Of a stretch of 64,000 bases of DNA, positions 32,175-41,250 are shown piece after piece (the stretch's first letter is position 1; the number at the start of each line of letters is the position of its first letter). The position numbers were made by a program, and so were the translations under genes. The stretch is from Mucilaginibacter yixingensis. GTDB lineage: Bacteria; Bacteroidota; Bacteroidia; Sphingobacteriales; Sphingobacteriaceae. The notes beneath the pieces are model-generated. The model was not told the origin of the DNA. It saw only the letters and a list, made by a program, of their open reading frames with translations, and made no database searches. The stretch covers positions 2,294,001 to 2,358,000 of the forward strand of contig NZ_CP160205.1 in assembly GCF_041080815.1 (NCBI RefSeq), given 5' to 3'.

Positions 32175-33566
32175 ATGTTTAAAGCTTTACAATTAGATAA
32201 AAGCCCCAAATCGTTGCGGTTTTTATTGTCATGCTCCATTGCGGCTTGCCTGCAGGCGGTTACGCCTGTTGCAAAGGCTCAGTACACCACGGCCAAGGGT
32301 AACGACTCGAACACGCCATTACACCTGTTGAAACCTGCGTACGATACCCCGTACGGGGTACCAAAGCCAGCGGAAATTAAAGCAGTACTTGATCGTGTAT
32401 ATGGCTACCTGGACGCAAACACCTTTATGCAACTGCAAGATAAAACCACCGGTGCTCCGGTGGCAATTGCCAAGGCAGATGCCAATACAATTTTTAAACC
32501 CGGCGATTTCCGCCTGATTAGTTATGAGTGGGGAGTTACGTACACCGGTATGCTGGAGGCTGGTGCCGCAACTGGCGACAAGAAATTTACAGATTACAGT
32601 GTAAAACGCATTGGCTTTATTAACGATGTGGTAAATCAATATAAAGCCAAACTAAAGACTGATCCGTCTATGAATACGCCGGTAGAGTCGGTATTACGCC
32701 CGAAAGCATTGGACGATGCCGGTGCAATGACCGCCGCAATTATCAAGACGGTGCGTACCGGTGAGGTTAAAGGGGACGTGCGCCCGATGATTGATAATTA
32801 TATCAACTACATTATGAACAAAGAGTACCGCCTAAAAGATGGTACACTGGCCCGTAACCGCCCGCTGCCAAACACTTTGTGGCTGGATGATTTGTACATG
32901 AGCTTACCTGCGCTGGCGCAAATGGGTGTGCTTACCGGCGATCACAAGTATTTTGATGAAGCGTTGAAACAATACAAATTGTTCTCTGGCCGCATGTTTA
33001 ACCATGAGCGCGGTTTATACATGCACGGTTGGGTTGAAGGCATGGAACCGCATCCACAGTTCCACTGGGCGCGTGCTAACGGCTGGGGCCTGTTGACTAA
33101 GATTGAATTACTTGACGCATTACCACAAGATTATCCGGGCCGCGACTATGTGTTAGGCATCTTACGTGAACATGCTGCCGGACTGGCTCAGCGCCAGGAT
33201 AAAACCGGTTTTTGGCACCAATTGCTGGATAAGAATGATTCATACCTAGAAACATCAGCCACCGCTATTTATGCTTACTGTATAGCTCGTGCTATAAACA
33301 AAGGTTATCTGGACGCCAAAGCTTATGGCCCGATGGCGCTGTTAGCCTGGAACGCTGTGGCCACTAAAGTGAACAAACAAGGACAGGTAGAAGGTACTTG
33401 TGTTGGTACAGGCATGGGCTTTGATCCGGCATTTTACTACTATCGCCCGGTAAATGTGTACGCTGCCCACGGCTATGGCCCTGTATTATTGGCCGGCGCA
33501 GAGATTTACCGCCTGGTACAAAAGTTTAACTACGACATTAACGATAGCGCGGTGCAGGCCAAATAA
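32175..33566 (+). CDS. glycoside hydrolase family 88/105 (unsaturated glucuronyl/rhamnogalacturonyl hydrolase)
   Basis: 463 residues. A signal-peptide-like N-terminus (KSLRFLLSCSIAACLQAVTPVAKAQ, signal end near 36) directs export. The (alpha/alpha)6 barrel has FRLISYEWGVTYTGMLEAG, NTLWLDDLYMSLPALAQMG with the catalytic aspartates, FHWARANGWG and HQLLDKNDSYLETSATAIYAYCIAR. These enzymes hydrolyse unsaturated uronyl residues from pectin or glycosaminoglycan fragments after a lyase. The nearest relatives act on rhamnogalacturonan, but no pectin cluster is adjacent. Confidence 0.85.
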   Translation: MFKALQLDKSPKSLRFLLSCSIAACLQAVTPVAKAQYTTAKGNDSNTPLHLLKPAYDTPYGVPKPAEIKAVLDRVYGYLDANTFMQLQDKTTGAPVAIAKADANTIFKPGDFRLISYEWGVTYTGMLEAGAATGDKKFTDYSVKRIGFINDVVNQYKAKLKTDPSMNTPVESVLRPKALDDAGAMTAAIIKTVRTGEVKGDVRPMIDNYINYIMNKEYRLKDGTLARNRPLPNTLWLDDLYMSLPALAQMGVLTGDHKYFDEALKQYKLFSGRMFNHERGLYMHGWVEGMEPHPQFHWARANGWGLLTKIELLDALPQDYPGRDYVLGILREHAAGLAQRQDKTGFWHQLLDKNDSYLETSATAIYAYCIARAINKGYLDAKAYGPMALLAWNAVATKVNKQGQVEGTCVGTGMGFDPAFYYYRPVNVYAAHGYGPVLLAGAEIYRLVQKFNYDINDSAVQAK

Positions 33567-33569
33567 AAT

Positions 33570-33682
33570 GATTTCGGAATTCGGATGTTCAATTTCGAAT
33601 TTATTTATAGTTTCCATTAAGATTAACAGAGAGGCAAATAAGCAAGTAAATCCGAAATTGAACATCCGAATTCCGAAATCCA
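33570..33682. repeat. heptad inverted repeat, ATTTCGG type
   Basis: Left arm 33570-33602 and right arm 33648-33680 are reverse complements over 33 bases with one mismatch, around a 45-base loop. Left words: ATTTCGG, AATTCGG, ATGTTCA, ATTTCGA. Right words: AAATCCG, AAATTGA, ACATCCG, AATTCCG, AAATCCA. It begins three bases after the hydrolase stop codon in a convergent gap. Confidence 0.92.
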
Positions 33683-33723
33683 CTGCCATCACTAAATGTA
33701 GCCATCAAATATTTATAAATAGA

Positions 33724-33760
33724 AAACCCCTCGGTTAATAGCCGAGGGGTTTATTTTTTT
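33724..33760. terminator. intrinsic terminator
   Basis: AAACCCCTCGG at 33724-33734 pairs with CCGAGGGGTTT at 33742-33752, loop TTAATAG, then seven Ts after one A. Serves the hydrolase gene; the As on the other side make it partly useful for purE, which converges. Confidence 0.9.
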
Positions 33761-33775
33761 GAAAGAATAATCGGC

Positions 33776-34273
33776 TTATGCGCCGCCTTCCATTTCTTTG
33801 GCAGAGGCTTCAACTTTCTCTTTTAAATCTTCTTTAAATTTAATGAGGTTTTGCACTACGTATTCATCGGCCGTAGAGATGATCTGCGCAGCCAAAATGC
33901 CGGCGTTTTTAGCCGCATTTAGCGCCACAGTAGCTACCGGAATACCATTAGGCATCTGTAGAATAGAAAGTACAGAATCCCAACCATCAATAGAATTGCT
34001 TGATTTTACAGGCACGCCAATAACCGGCAAATGCGTAAGTGAAGCTACCATGCCCGGCAAATGCGCCGCACCACCGGCACCGGCAATAATTACTTTCAAA
34101 CCGCGATCTGCAGCCGCACGTGCATAGCTGAACATACGATCTGGTGTACGGTGGGCCGATACCACGGTAATTTCATAGGCTACGCCTAACTCTTTTAATA
34201 CATCGGCAGCGTCTTGCATTACATGCAAATCGCTTTTGCTGCCCATTATGATGCCTACTTTAGGATTACTCAT
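33776..34273 (-). CDS. purE: N5-carboxyaminoimidazole ribonucleotide mutase
   Basis: 165 residues, usual class I size. It rearranges N5-CAIR to [24 protein letters not shown] (8-27), [15 protein letters not shown] (38-52) with the catalytic His, and [17 protein letters not shown] with [27 protein letters not shown] form the active site. Immediately downstream of purK, so the two act in sequence on AIR. A C-terminal acidic/basic tail ([18 protein letters not shown]) follows the fold. Confidence 0.96.
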   Translation of the reverse strand: MSNPKVGIIMGSKSDLHVMQDAADVLKELGVAYEITVVSAHRTPDRMFSYARAAADRGLKVIIAGAGGAAHLPGMVASLTHLPVIGVPVKSSNSIDGWDSVLSILQMPNGIPVATVALNAAKNAGILAAQIISTADEYVVQNLIKFKEDLKEKVEASAKEMEGGA

Positions 34274-34348
34274 TTTGTTTTCTTCTAAATCTCCTAACTA
34301 TAAAAGTATTCTTTTTATCTACGCCATATTATTGGCCCATTGATTTCT

Positions 34349-35488
34349 TTAACTAATCACTTTCAAATTAGCCTGCACAAAACGTGCTTTTTCAATGGCC
34401 TTGTCGCGGTCGGCATCAACAATGGTTACGTGTCCCATTTTGCGGAATGGCTTGGTAAACGTTTTACCGTACAGGTGCACGTAGACTCCCGGCTTACCTA
34501 ATATTTTTTCAATACCTTGATAAACAGCAGGCCCTTCGTGACCAGCCTCGCCTAATACATTCACCATGATGGCATTGTTGAGGCATGAGGTATCGCCCAG
34601 GGGCTGATCAAATATGGCGCGTAAATGCTGCTCAAACTGAGATACGGTATTGCCCTCGATAGTCTGATGACCGCTATTATGCGGGCGCGGCGCCAACTCG
34701 TTCACCAAAATACGGCCATGTTTATCTAAAAACATCTCCACAGCCAGCAAACCAACTATTTTTAGGCTCTCGGCAATCTTTTTGGCAATCAGTTCGGCTT
34801 GTTCATGTACCTCAAAAGGCAGGGTAGAAGGCGCTATCAGAAACTCCACCAGGTTGGCCTGTGGGTTAAACTCCATCTCTACCATAGGGAAGCATTTTAC
34901 TTCTCCGCTTTCATTACGTGCTACAATAACGGCTATCTCTTTCTCAAAATCAACCAAGCGCTCAATCAGACTTGGTGCGGTAAAGGCTTTATCAAGATAA
35001 CTTTCGTTAACTACCTTATAAACGCCTTTGCCATCGTAACCGTCACGACGCAGTTTTTGAATATATGGAAACGGAATATGACTCTCTCTTAATTGTTGAG
35101 CCGATGAGATGATTTGAAAATCGGCCGTAGGGATTTCGTTTTCTTTGAAAAACTGTTTTTGCAACCCTTTATCCTGGATCAGGCGAATAACACGAGGCTG
35201 CGGGTAAACCAACACACCTTCTTTCTCCAGTTGCTCCAGCGCATCAACATTAACCTTTTCAATTTCAATGGTTAACATATCTACCGTTTTACCAAATTTG
35301 TAAACGGTTTCATAATCGCTCAATGAGCCCACGGTAAACTGATCGCACAGTTTGCGGCATGGCGCCTCCGGATCCGGATCCATAACACGTACCGTAACAT
35401 TGTAATTAATTGCCTGCTGAATAAGCATGCGGCCCAGTTGGCCACCACCTAAAACACCTAACCGTAGGTCTCCGTAAAAAGCTTTCAT
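34349..35488 (-). CDS. purK: N5-carboxyaminoimidazole ribonucleotide synthase
   Basis: 379 residues from MKAFYGDLRLGVLGGGQLG; three codons upstream start was discarded. ATP-grasp enzyme that makes N5-CAIR from AIR, bicarbonate and ATP. RLGVLGGGQLGRMLI (9-23), VYPQPRVIRLIQDKGLQKQFF, KLRRDGYDGKGVYKV and the C-terminal LVNELAPRPHNSGHQTIEGN are present. It precedes purE by 75 bases on the same strand. Confidence 0.96.
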   Translation of the reverse strand: MKAFYGDLRLGVLGGGQLGRMLIQQAINYNVTVRVMDPDPEAPCRKLCDQFTVGSLSDYETVYKFGKTVDMLTIEIEKVNVDALEQLEKEGVLVYPQPRVIRLIQDKGLQKQFFKENEIPTADFQIISSAQQLRESHIPFPYIQKLRRDGYDGKGVYKVVNESYLDKAFTAPSLIERLVDFEKEIAVIVARNESGEVKCFPMVEMEFNPQANLVEFLIAPSTLPFEVHEQAELIAKKIAESLKIVGLLAVEMFLDKHGRILVNELAPRPHNSGHQTIEGNTVSQFEQHLRAIFDQPLGDTSCLNNAIMVNVLGEAGHEGPAVYQGIEKILGKPGVYVHLYGKTFTKPFRKMGHVTIVDADRDKAIEKARFVQANLKVIS

Positions 35489-35526
35489 ATTTATCATGCA
35501 AGTTTAGGGCAAATCTTTCAAAAAGC

Positions 35527-35895
35527 CTAACGCCGCTTACCTGCCTTCGTGCCAAATGTTTGATGATAGAACCAGATGTGGAAAATCAGGAAGATCAGTC
35601 CCGGATAAAGATGCGTTAATCTATCATGCCCGTCACGACTAACCAAAGCCGCCAGCACATATAATACCGGGCCCATGAAATAAATCAGCATCCGGGTGTT
35701 AACGTTTTTACTGTATCCCGGCAGTGTAAGAAAAAATACGGGTAAAGACATAATACCCACAATCAAACTGAGCATAAACATAATGCGAATGATGCTGAAC
35801 GAAAACGTGAACCAATACAACATGGCAAACACAGTGCAGCAAACAAAGCAGAGCAGACAGGTTTTAATTAGGTTGATGAGTAACTTCTTTACCAT
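35527..35895 (-). CDS. hypothetical small membrane protein
   Basis: 122 residues from MVKKLLINLIKTC; the ORF's extra 21 codons upstream look random. Four hydrophobic segments: LLCFVCCTVFAMLYWFTF, IMFMLSLIVGIMSLPVFFLTL, MLIYFMGPVLYVLAALV and LYPGLIFLIFHIWFY. A basic C-terminus (GTKAGKRR) probably lies in the cytoplasm. Located upstream of purK on the same strand with 38 bases between them. No family recognised. Confidence 0.65.
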   Translation of the reverse strand: MVKKLLINLIKTCLLCFVCCTVFAMLYWFTFSFSIIRIMFMLSLIVGIMSLPVFFLTLPGYSKNVNTRMLIYFMGPVLYVLAALVSRDGHDRLTHLYPGLIFLIFHIWFYHQTFGTKAGKRR

Positions 35896-36092
35896 AAGCT
35901 GAAGCAAAGTTGCATAATTTAACGGATATGCCACGACGACGCATTTTTGCTGGCGCAAACCAAGCGGCGTAACAGATGCTTCTTTTTACAAGCCGCTTAG
36001 ATAATCCTTTGCCTGTTCGGCTTAAAAAACGTACCTTTAAGTGCCCCTTAAGCCCCACGGGCCATGGGCATCTAACTTACTGATACCTATCT

Positions 36093-37577
36093 ATGAACGC
36101 TGTTCACAACAAAGATATAGGGACCAAACAGAAGGCGCTTGCCATCAATCTTGATCCTAAAATATACGGTTCATTTGCCGAAATAGGCGCCGGACAAGAC
36201 GTAGCCGCTAATTTTTTTAAAGCTGGTGCATCATCCGGAACCATTGCCAAAACCATGTCTGCTTATGACATGACATTCTCCGACGCTATTTATGGAGCAT
36301 TGCAGGTTCGTCGTTATGTGAGCGAGGCCCGCCTCATCTCTATGCTCGATCATGAGTATAGTTTACTGCTGGAAAGGCTTTCGTCTCAGCGCGGAGAGAA
36401 CACCACTTTCTTTGCATTCTCTAACACCATGTCGGCCCTTAACTACCATAAAACCAATGAAGGTCATGGTTGGATGGGCGTGCGTTTCCAATTAGTTCCT
36501 GGTGGCGAATACAACGACGTGGTACTGCACGTAAAGCTGTTGGACAATGATAACGTTGATCAGCAGCAAGCTGTAGGTATATTGGGTGTAAACCTGTTGT
36601 ATGCTTGTTTTTATTATAATGAGGTACCACCGGTTTTCCTGCTTTCGCTGATGGATAACCTGTCTAAAGACCGGATCCAGATTGATATGATCCGTTTTGA
36701 GGGACCTGATTTTAAAAAGGTTGACAACCGCCTGATGAGTCTTCACCTGGTGAAATACGGATTTTCAGACGCTGCATTGTTTGGCCCTGACGGCAAAAAT
36801 CAACAGCCATCAGAAGTACTGTACAAGAAGCACATTGTGGTGATTCGCGGCCGGTTCCGTCCGCTTATTAACGTTCATCTGGATATGCTGACCACCGGTG
36901 TAAAGCAATTTCTGCAGGAACCGGACGTGGACAATAACAATGTGGTGGTTATTGCTGAGTTAACGCTACAGGCGCTAAAAGAACGCAATGCAGACCAGAA
37001 CGCGGATATTGATGAAAAAGATTTCCTTGACCGCGTGGATATCCTTTGTTCGCTTGGCCAAACGGTGCTGATCTCCAATTTCCACGAGTACTATAAACTG
37101 GTGTCTTACCTATCAAAGATCACTAAGCTAAAAATGGGTGTGGTACTGGGTTATCCTAACTTGGAATACATTTTTGCGGAAGAGCATTATAACGATTTGC
37201 CAGGAGGTATTCTGGAATCCTTCGCTACGTTGTTCAGTCGAAAGGTTAAACTGTTTATTTATCCAACGCTACGTGATGGCATGATAATGAATTGTTTAAG
37301 ATTTTATCCACCGCCGCATTTGATTGATCTATATCGATACCTGATATCGAACAATAAGATTGAGGATATCCGCCATTACCACGAAAACAATCTGCACGTA
37401 GATACTGATAATGTGTTGGATCTGATCAAAGCGGGAACATCGGGCTGGGAAAAGTTTGTACCGGAAGAAGTAGCCAGCATTATTAAAAGCCGCTGCTTGT
37501 TTGGTTATCCTTGCGAGAGAAAGCCCGAAGAACAGGCTGAAGGCAAAGAGGGCAATAGAATAATAGCGACTGATTAA
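36093..37577 (+). CDS. large conserved hypothetical protein
   Basis: 494 residues, no signal peptide or membrane helix. Distinct segments are [20 protein letters not shown] (21-40), [40 protein letters not shown] NEGHGWMGV, and a C-terminal half with [35 protein letters not shown] and [12 protein letters not shown] do not recognise a domain from sequence alone. Some homologues may carry a nicotinate-nucleotide adenylyltransferase name, but no GxxxPxHxGH nucleotidyltransferase signature is visible, so I give no function. Convergent with nuoB, overlapping it by 4 bases. Confidence 0.8.
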   Translation: MNAVHNKDIGTKQKALAINLDPKIYGSFAEIGAGQDVAANFFKAGASSGTIAKTMSAYDMTFSDAIYGALQVRRYVSEARLISMLDHEYSLLLERLSSQRGENTTFFAFSNTMSALNYHKTNEGHGWMGVRFQLVPGGEYNDVVLHVKLLDNDNVDQQQAVGILGVNLLYACFYYNEVPPVFLLSLMDNLSKDRIQIDMIRFEGPDFKKVDNRLMSLHLVKYGFSDAALFGPDGKNQQPSEVLYKKHIVVIRGRFRPLINVHLDMLTTGVKQFLQEPDVDNNNVVVIAELTLQALKERNADQNADIDEKDFLDRVDILCSLGQTVLISNFHEYYKLVSYLSKITKLKMGVVLGYPNLEYIFAEEHYNDLPGGILESFATLFSRKVKLFIYPTLRDGMIMNCLRFYPPPHLIDLYRYLISNNKIEDIRHYHENNLHVDTDNVLDLIKAGTSGWEKFVPEEVASIIKSRCLFGYPCERKPEEQAEGKEGNRIIATD

Positions 37578-38059
37578 CCCAGTTTCAGCAACTGTTCGCC
37601 TTCAATTTTCTTTTGCAGTTCTAAGATAGCGCCAATCAGTGCTTCCGGGCGTGGGGGACAGCCCTGCACGTAAATATCAACCGGTATTACTCTGTCAACT
37701 CCTTTTACCACATGGTAGCCGTGCTGCCAGTATGGGCCACCACAGTTAGAGCATGATCCCATAGAAATGACATATTTCGGGTCGGGCATTTGCTCGTAAA
37801 GGCGTTTAATGCGCTCCGCCATTTTAAAGGTAACGGTGCCGGCAATAATAATCACATCTGCCTGGCGGGCCGACGGGCGAGGGAACACGCCAAAACGGTC
37901 AAGATCATAAGTTGACGCCATTGAGCCCATCATTTCAATAGCGCAGCAGGCAATACCAAAACTTAAAGGCCATAGCGATGACAAGCGCGACCAGTTCATC
38001 AAATCGTTCAGCTTGGTTACTATCACACCACCACTCTCATTCATGTTCTCAGGATTCAT
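37574..38059 (-). CDS. nuoB: NADH-quinone oxidoreductase subunit B
   Basis: 161 residues from [12 protein letters not shown]; an alternative start is five codons later. Subunit of the complex I peripheral arm that carries cluster N2, the last iron-sulfur cluster before quinone. The cysteine ligands are visible: [22 protein letters not shown] and [12 protein letters not shown]. The ORF extends upstream into nuoA in another frame, which was rejected. It overlaps the nuoA end by 11 bases (start codon within the last NES codons), a translational-coupling arrangement. Confidence 0.95.
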   Translation of the reverse strand: MNPENMNESGGVIVTKLNDLMNWSRLSSLWPLSFGIACCAIEMMGSMASTYDLDRFGVFPRPSARQADVIIIAGTVTFKMAERIKRLYEQMPDPKYVISMGSCSNCGGPYWQHGYHVVKGVDRVIPVDIYVQGCPPRPEALIGAILELQKKIEGEQLLKLG

Positions 38060-38690
38060 TGCCGGGCTTTTTAAAAGTTGGTTTAAACATCGGTCGTTTG
38101 GCCGGAGCAGGAGTTTCGATCGCAGTAGCGGGAGTTGGAGCTTCAGCGGCAACAGGTGGGTTTATAGCCTGAACTTCTTTCTCTGTAAGTGCTGAAAACT
38201 CTTTTAGCTTATAATCAGCCTGACTAATGTTCAACTGATCATAAAGCGCGTTAGGAACAGCTACGCGGGTGCGCGGTAATTCTACTTCTGGCCGTATCCA
38301 GTTTAAATCGCCTTTTACCCAAACGTAAACCAGGCCCAGAATCAGGATGCCTACAAAAACAAACATCTCCAACAAACTGAATTTGCCCCAGCGGGAATCA
38401 ACAGCCATCAATTCATGATTGCCAAATACCGTGGCCCAGGGGAAAATAAATACCATCTCCACATCAAACAGCAGAAACACCAATGCAATTACATAAAAGC
38501 GGGAGTTAAATGGAAGCCATGCACTGCCTGTAGGTTCCTCGCCACACTCGTATGAAGTTAGCTTTTCAGCATTCGGATTTTTGGGCGCAATTACCCGTCC
38601 GGCAAACAATGTTGCAACCACCAGTACAAAACCGGTAATAATAAAGATCAATATCTTTCCAAATTCTGATATTTGCGCAACATCGGCCAT
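38049..38690 (-). CDS. nuoA: NADH-quinone oxidoreductase subunit A with Pro/Ala-rich tail
   Basis: 213 residues from [14 protein letters not shown]. Standard NuoA is about 120-130 residues. Three membrane helices ([64 protein letters not shown]) and the conserved [25 protein letters not shown] are present. After about residue 135 a tail follows: a charged part, then [23 protein letters not shown]. Upstream in-frame codons read antisense through the flavoprotein gene and were rejected. A TATTTTTG box lies directly before its start, inside that neighbouring gene. Confidence 0.94.
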   Translation of the reverse strand: MADVAQISEFGKILIFIITGFVLVVATLFAGRVIAPKNPNAEKLTSYECGEEPTGSAWLPFNSRFYVIALVFLLFDVEMVFIFPWATVFGNHELMAVDSRWGKFSLLEMFVFVGILILGLVYVWVKGDLNWIRPEVELPRTRVAVPNALYDQLNISQADYKLKEFSALTEKEVQAINPPVAAEAPTPATAIETPAPAKRPMFKPTFKKPGNES

Positions 38691-39900
38691 GACTACAAAA
38701 ATAATAAAACCTGCACAATTTGACGCCATAATTATTGGCGGTGGTGCCTGCGGATTAATGTGTGCTGTGCAAGCTGGCTTTTTAGGCAAGCGCACACTCA
38801 TCCTGGAAAAGAACGATAAACCTGGCGCCAAGATCCTCATTAGCGGGGGCGGGCGTTGTAATTACACCAACTTATATGCGTCGCCACAGCAGTTTATCTC
38901 TCAAAATCAGCACTTTTTAAAATCTGCCTTTGCGCAATGGACGGTGGATGATACTATCAGTTTCTTTGAGACTTATGGAATCATCGGTCAGGAGAAAACG
39001 CTTGGCCAGCTCTTCCCCGAAAGTAACAAGGCCCGCGATGTGGTAGATATTTTTACAAATCTATGTGCAGACATGGAGCAGGAGATCTGGTGCGACGCCG
39101 ATGTAAAGGATGTAGAGCAAACAGTCGACGGCTTTAAAGTAACCTTTGAACGCCACGGAAAACTGAACGAGGTACAAACGCCCAACGTTGTTATTGCCAG
39201 CGGTGGTTTACCAATTGCTAAAATGGGCGCTACGGATTTTGGCTTGCGCGTGGCTCGTAAATTCGGGCTGGATATTGTGCACACCGCACCGGCCCTGGTG
39301 CCTTTAACCATTACCGGGAAAGATCAGCCATGGTATGAGCAATTATCTGGTAACAGCATTTTTTGCCGCGTTTGGAACGACAGGGCCAGCTTTGACGAAA
39401 ACATCCTTTTCACCCATTGGGGGCTGAGCGGACCGGCCATTCTACAAATATCATCCTACTGGCGCCCGGGTGAAAGTATTACCATAGATCTGTTGCCTGA
39501 TCAAAGCATTACTGAATTAATTGAGACTGAACGTAAACTCAACGGAAAGAAAACACTACTCTCGCTCATCGCCGGTTTATATACCCGCAAATTTGCCGAG
39601 GCAATGTCATACCGGTTGCCCGATAAAAATTTGGCTTCATTGAATAAAGCAGAAATGGAAGAAATAGATGAGATCTTCCACAACTTTAAAGTAAAGCCTG
39701 CCGGCGACAAAGGTTATGACAAAGCCGAAGTGATGCGTGGCGGTGTTAATACAGACGAACTGTCGTCGCGTACGCTAGAGTCAAAGAAAGTATCCGGACT
39801 GTTTTTTGGCGGCGAATGTGTGGATGTTACCGGTTGGCTGGGCGGCTATAACTTTCAGTGGGCCTGGGCCAGCGGCTTTGTAATAGCGCAAAATTTGTAA
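38689..39900 (+). CDS. HI0933-like flavoprotein (NAD(P)/FAD-dependent oxidoreductase, AAO family)
   Basis: 403 residues from [31 protein letters not shown] dinucleotide-binding IIIGGGACG motif (15-23), EKNDKPGAKILISGGGRCNYTNL (about 42-64), and a C-terminal FGGECVDVTGWLGGYNFQWAWASGFVIAQ are diagnostic for this family, an FAD-binding protein of unknown physiological substrate. The longer ORF from 38581 runs antisense through nuoA and was rejected. Its start codon overlaps the nuoA start codon on the opposite strand by two bases. Confidence 0.9.
   Translation: MTTKIIKPAQFDAIIIGGGACGLMCAVQAGFLGKRTLILEKNDKPGAKILISGGGRCNYTNLYASPQQFISQNQHFLKSAFAQWTVDDTISFFETYGIIGQEKTLGQLFPESNKARDVVDIFTNLCADMEQEIWCDADVKDVEQTVDGFKVTFERHGKLNEVQTPNVVIASGGLPIAKMGATDFGLRVARKFGLDIVHTAPALVPLTITGKDQPWYEQLSGNSIFCRVWNDRASFDENILFTHWGLSGPAILQISSYWRPGESITIDLLPDQSITELIETERKLNGKKTLLSLIAGLYTRKFAEAMSYRLPDKNLASLNKAEMEEIDEIFHNFKVKPAGDKGYDKAEVMRGGVNTDELSSRTLESKKVSGLFFGGECVDVTGWLGGYNFQWAWASGFVIAQNL
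38696..38703 (-). promoter_or_regulatory. TAnnTTTG box for nuoA
   Basis: The minus strand reads TATTTTTG, five bases before the nuoA ATG, giving a nearly leaderless mRNA. The box lies within the first codons of the divergent flavoprotein gene. Confidence 0.5.
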
Positions 39901-39940
39901 TATAGTCAGTCGCTTAGCGCTATTTATTGTAATATTGTGC

Positions 39941-41134
39941 ATGCCTAAGAAATTCCTTCTCACCGGTTATCAGTGGGTTTGGGTGCTGTATCTAGCAGTA
40001 GCCGTTTTTACTTTCCAACTGAAATATACCCGGCATATTGATAATAACTATCAAATTTTCCGCCAGTCGTATTATCACGCCATCCAGGAGAAGGATTTTT
40101 ATGCGCCATACCCAAAAGAGTACCAGGACTTTTATTATTACGGACCTGTTTTTCCTTTGATAGTGTTGCCATCTGCTATTTTACCGCATGCAGCCGGTTT
40201 TTTAGTATGGGAATTATTGAATGCATTTGTTCTGCTCATCGGCATTCATTTGTTACCATTTACGGTCAGGCAAAAAACGCAATTGTTATTACTCTGTGCT
40301 ATAGAATTTTCCAATTCGGCGTTTTATATGCAGTTTAATCCGGCCATAGCGGGGATGATTATCCTCAGCTTTGTTTTGGTAGAAAGGGGGAAGGAGCAAT
40401 GGGCAACGCTGTTTATTGTGTTGGGCTTCTTTATCAAACTATACCCCATCATTGGCTTGGTATTCTTTCTGTTCTCAAAAAATAAGGGCAAATTTATTTT
40501 ATGGACAGCTATATGGACAGTGGTTTGCCTGGTAGCGCCGCTACTGCTATCAAGCCCTGCATTTGTTATTAAATCATACAAAGAGTGGCTTCCTGCTGTA
40601 GCCGGCAAAAGCGCCACCAACTCTCAGCTTGATGCCGCGCAGGATATCTGCGTGATGGGCGTAGTGCGCCGGACTTTGCGCGATACCACTATTCCTAATA
40701 TGCCTTTTCTTATTGCAGGTACCCTTGTTTATCTGTTGCCTCTATTGCGGTTTAGCCAGTATAAATTCTTCAAATACCGTATACAGCTGTTGGCATCATC
40801 ATTAATCTACATTGTTATTTTTAGTACCGGGGCAGAGCATCCTACCTATATCATAGCCGTTGCCGGTGTATTTATTTGGATGCTGATGCAGGATAAGCCA
40901 TACTCACCGTTTAATATTTTCTTATTAGTATTGGTATTGGTAATTACCGGTCTTGGCCTTACGGATGCCATGCCCGAGCCTATCAGACAACCCATTATTG
41001 CCAAATACTCGCTTAAGGCGGTGCCTTGCATACTCATTTGGTGCATAATTTTCTACGAATTGATGACCCGGAATTCTGGCGCCAATAAACTTGAGCAATC
41101 AGAGCAGGCGAATCAGAACCTCGCCGCAATTTAA
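39941..41134 (+). CDS. GT87-like (DUF2029) membrane glycosyltransferase, copy 1
   Basis: 397 residues from MPKKFLLTGYQW, with about ten membrane helices. QLKYTRHIDNNYQIFRQSYYHAIQEKDFYAPYPKEYQDFYYYGPVFPLIVLP is the acidic loop expected to carry the catalytic Asp after helix 1, as in family GT87 (polyprenol-phosphate-mannose-dependent mannosyltransferases of the mycobacterial PimE type). The sequence motif KLYPIIGLVFFLFSKNKGKF is shared with the next gene. In Bacteroidota the sugar donor is unknown. A paralogue follows after 116 bases. Confidence 0.78.
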   Translation: MPKKFLLTGYQWVWVLYLAVAVFTFQLKYTRHIDNNYQIFRQSYYHAIQEKDFYAPYPKEYQDFYYYGPVFPLIVLPSAILPHAAGFLVWELLNAFVLLIGIHLLPFTVRQKTQLLLLCAIEFSNSAFYMQFNPAIAGMIILSFVLVERGKEQWATLFIVLGFFIKLYPIIGLVFFLFSKNKGKFILWTAIWTVVCLVAPLLLSSPAFVIKSYKEWLPAVAGKSATNSQLDAAQDICVMGVVRRTLRDTTIPNMPFLIAGTLVYLLPLLRFSQYKFFKYRIQLLASSLIYIVIFSTGAEHPTYIIAVAGVFIWMLMQDKPYSPFNIFLLVLVLVITGLGLTDAMPEPIRQPIIAKYSLKAVPCILIWCIIFYELMTRNSGANKLEQSEQANQNLAAI

Positions 41135-41225
41135 TTAATAGCTAAAACGCTAGTAATGAACATGTGATTGTGATGCAATTGTTAATCTGTTATTAATTTT
41201 GACTGTGTATTTACACATGTAGCAT

Positions 41226-41233
41226 TATCTTTG
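41226..41233 (+). promoter_or_regulatory. TAnnTTTG box for the second GT87-like gene
   Basis: TATCTTTG, 17 bases before the ATG at 41251. A TTTG lies 24 bases upstream, a long spacer, so the -33 element is uncertain. The box implies that the second paralogue can be expressed on its own. Confidence 0.5.
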
Positions 41234-41250
41234 CAACGTTCTCGTTGCAC

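Noticed and set aside
36093..37577. Assignment of the 494-residue protein as a nucleotidyltransferase
   Set aside because: No GxxxPxHxGH or other nucleotidyltransferase signature is visible.
38581..38688. Longer N-terminus of the HI0933-like flavoprotein
   Set aside because: It runs antisense through nuoA and does not resemble the family.
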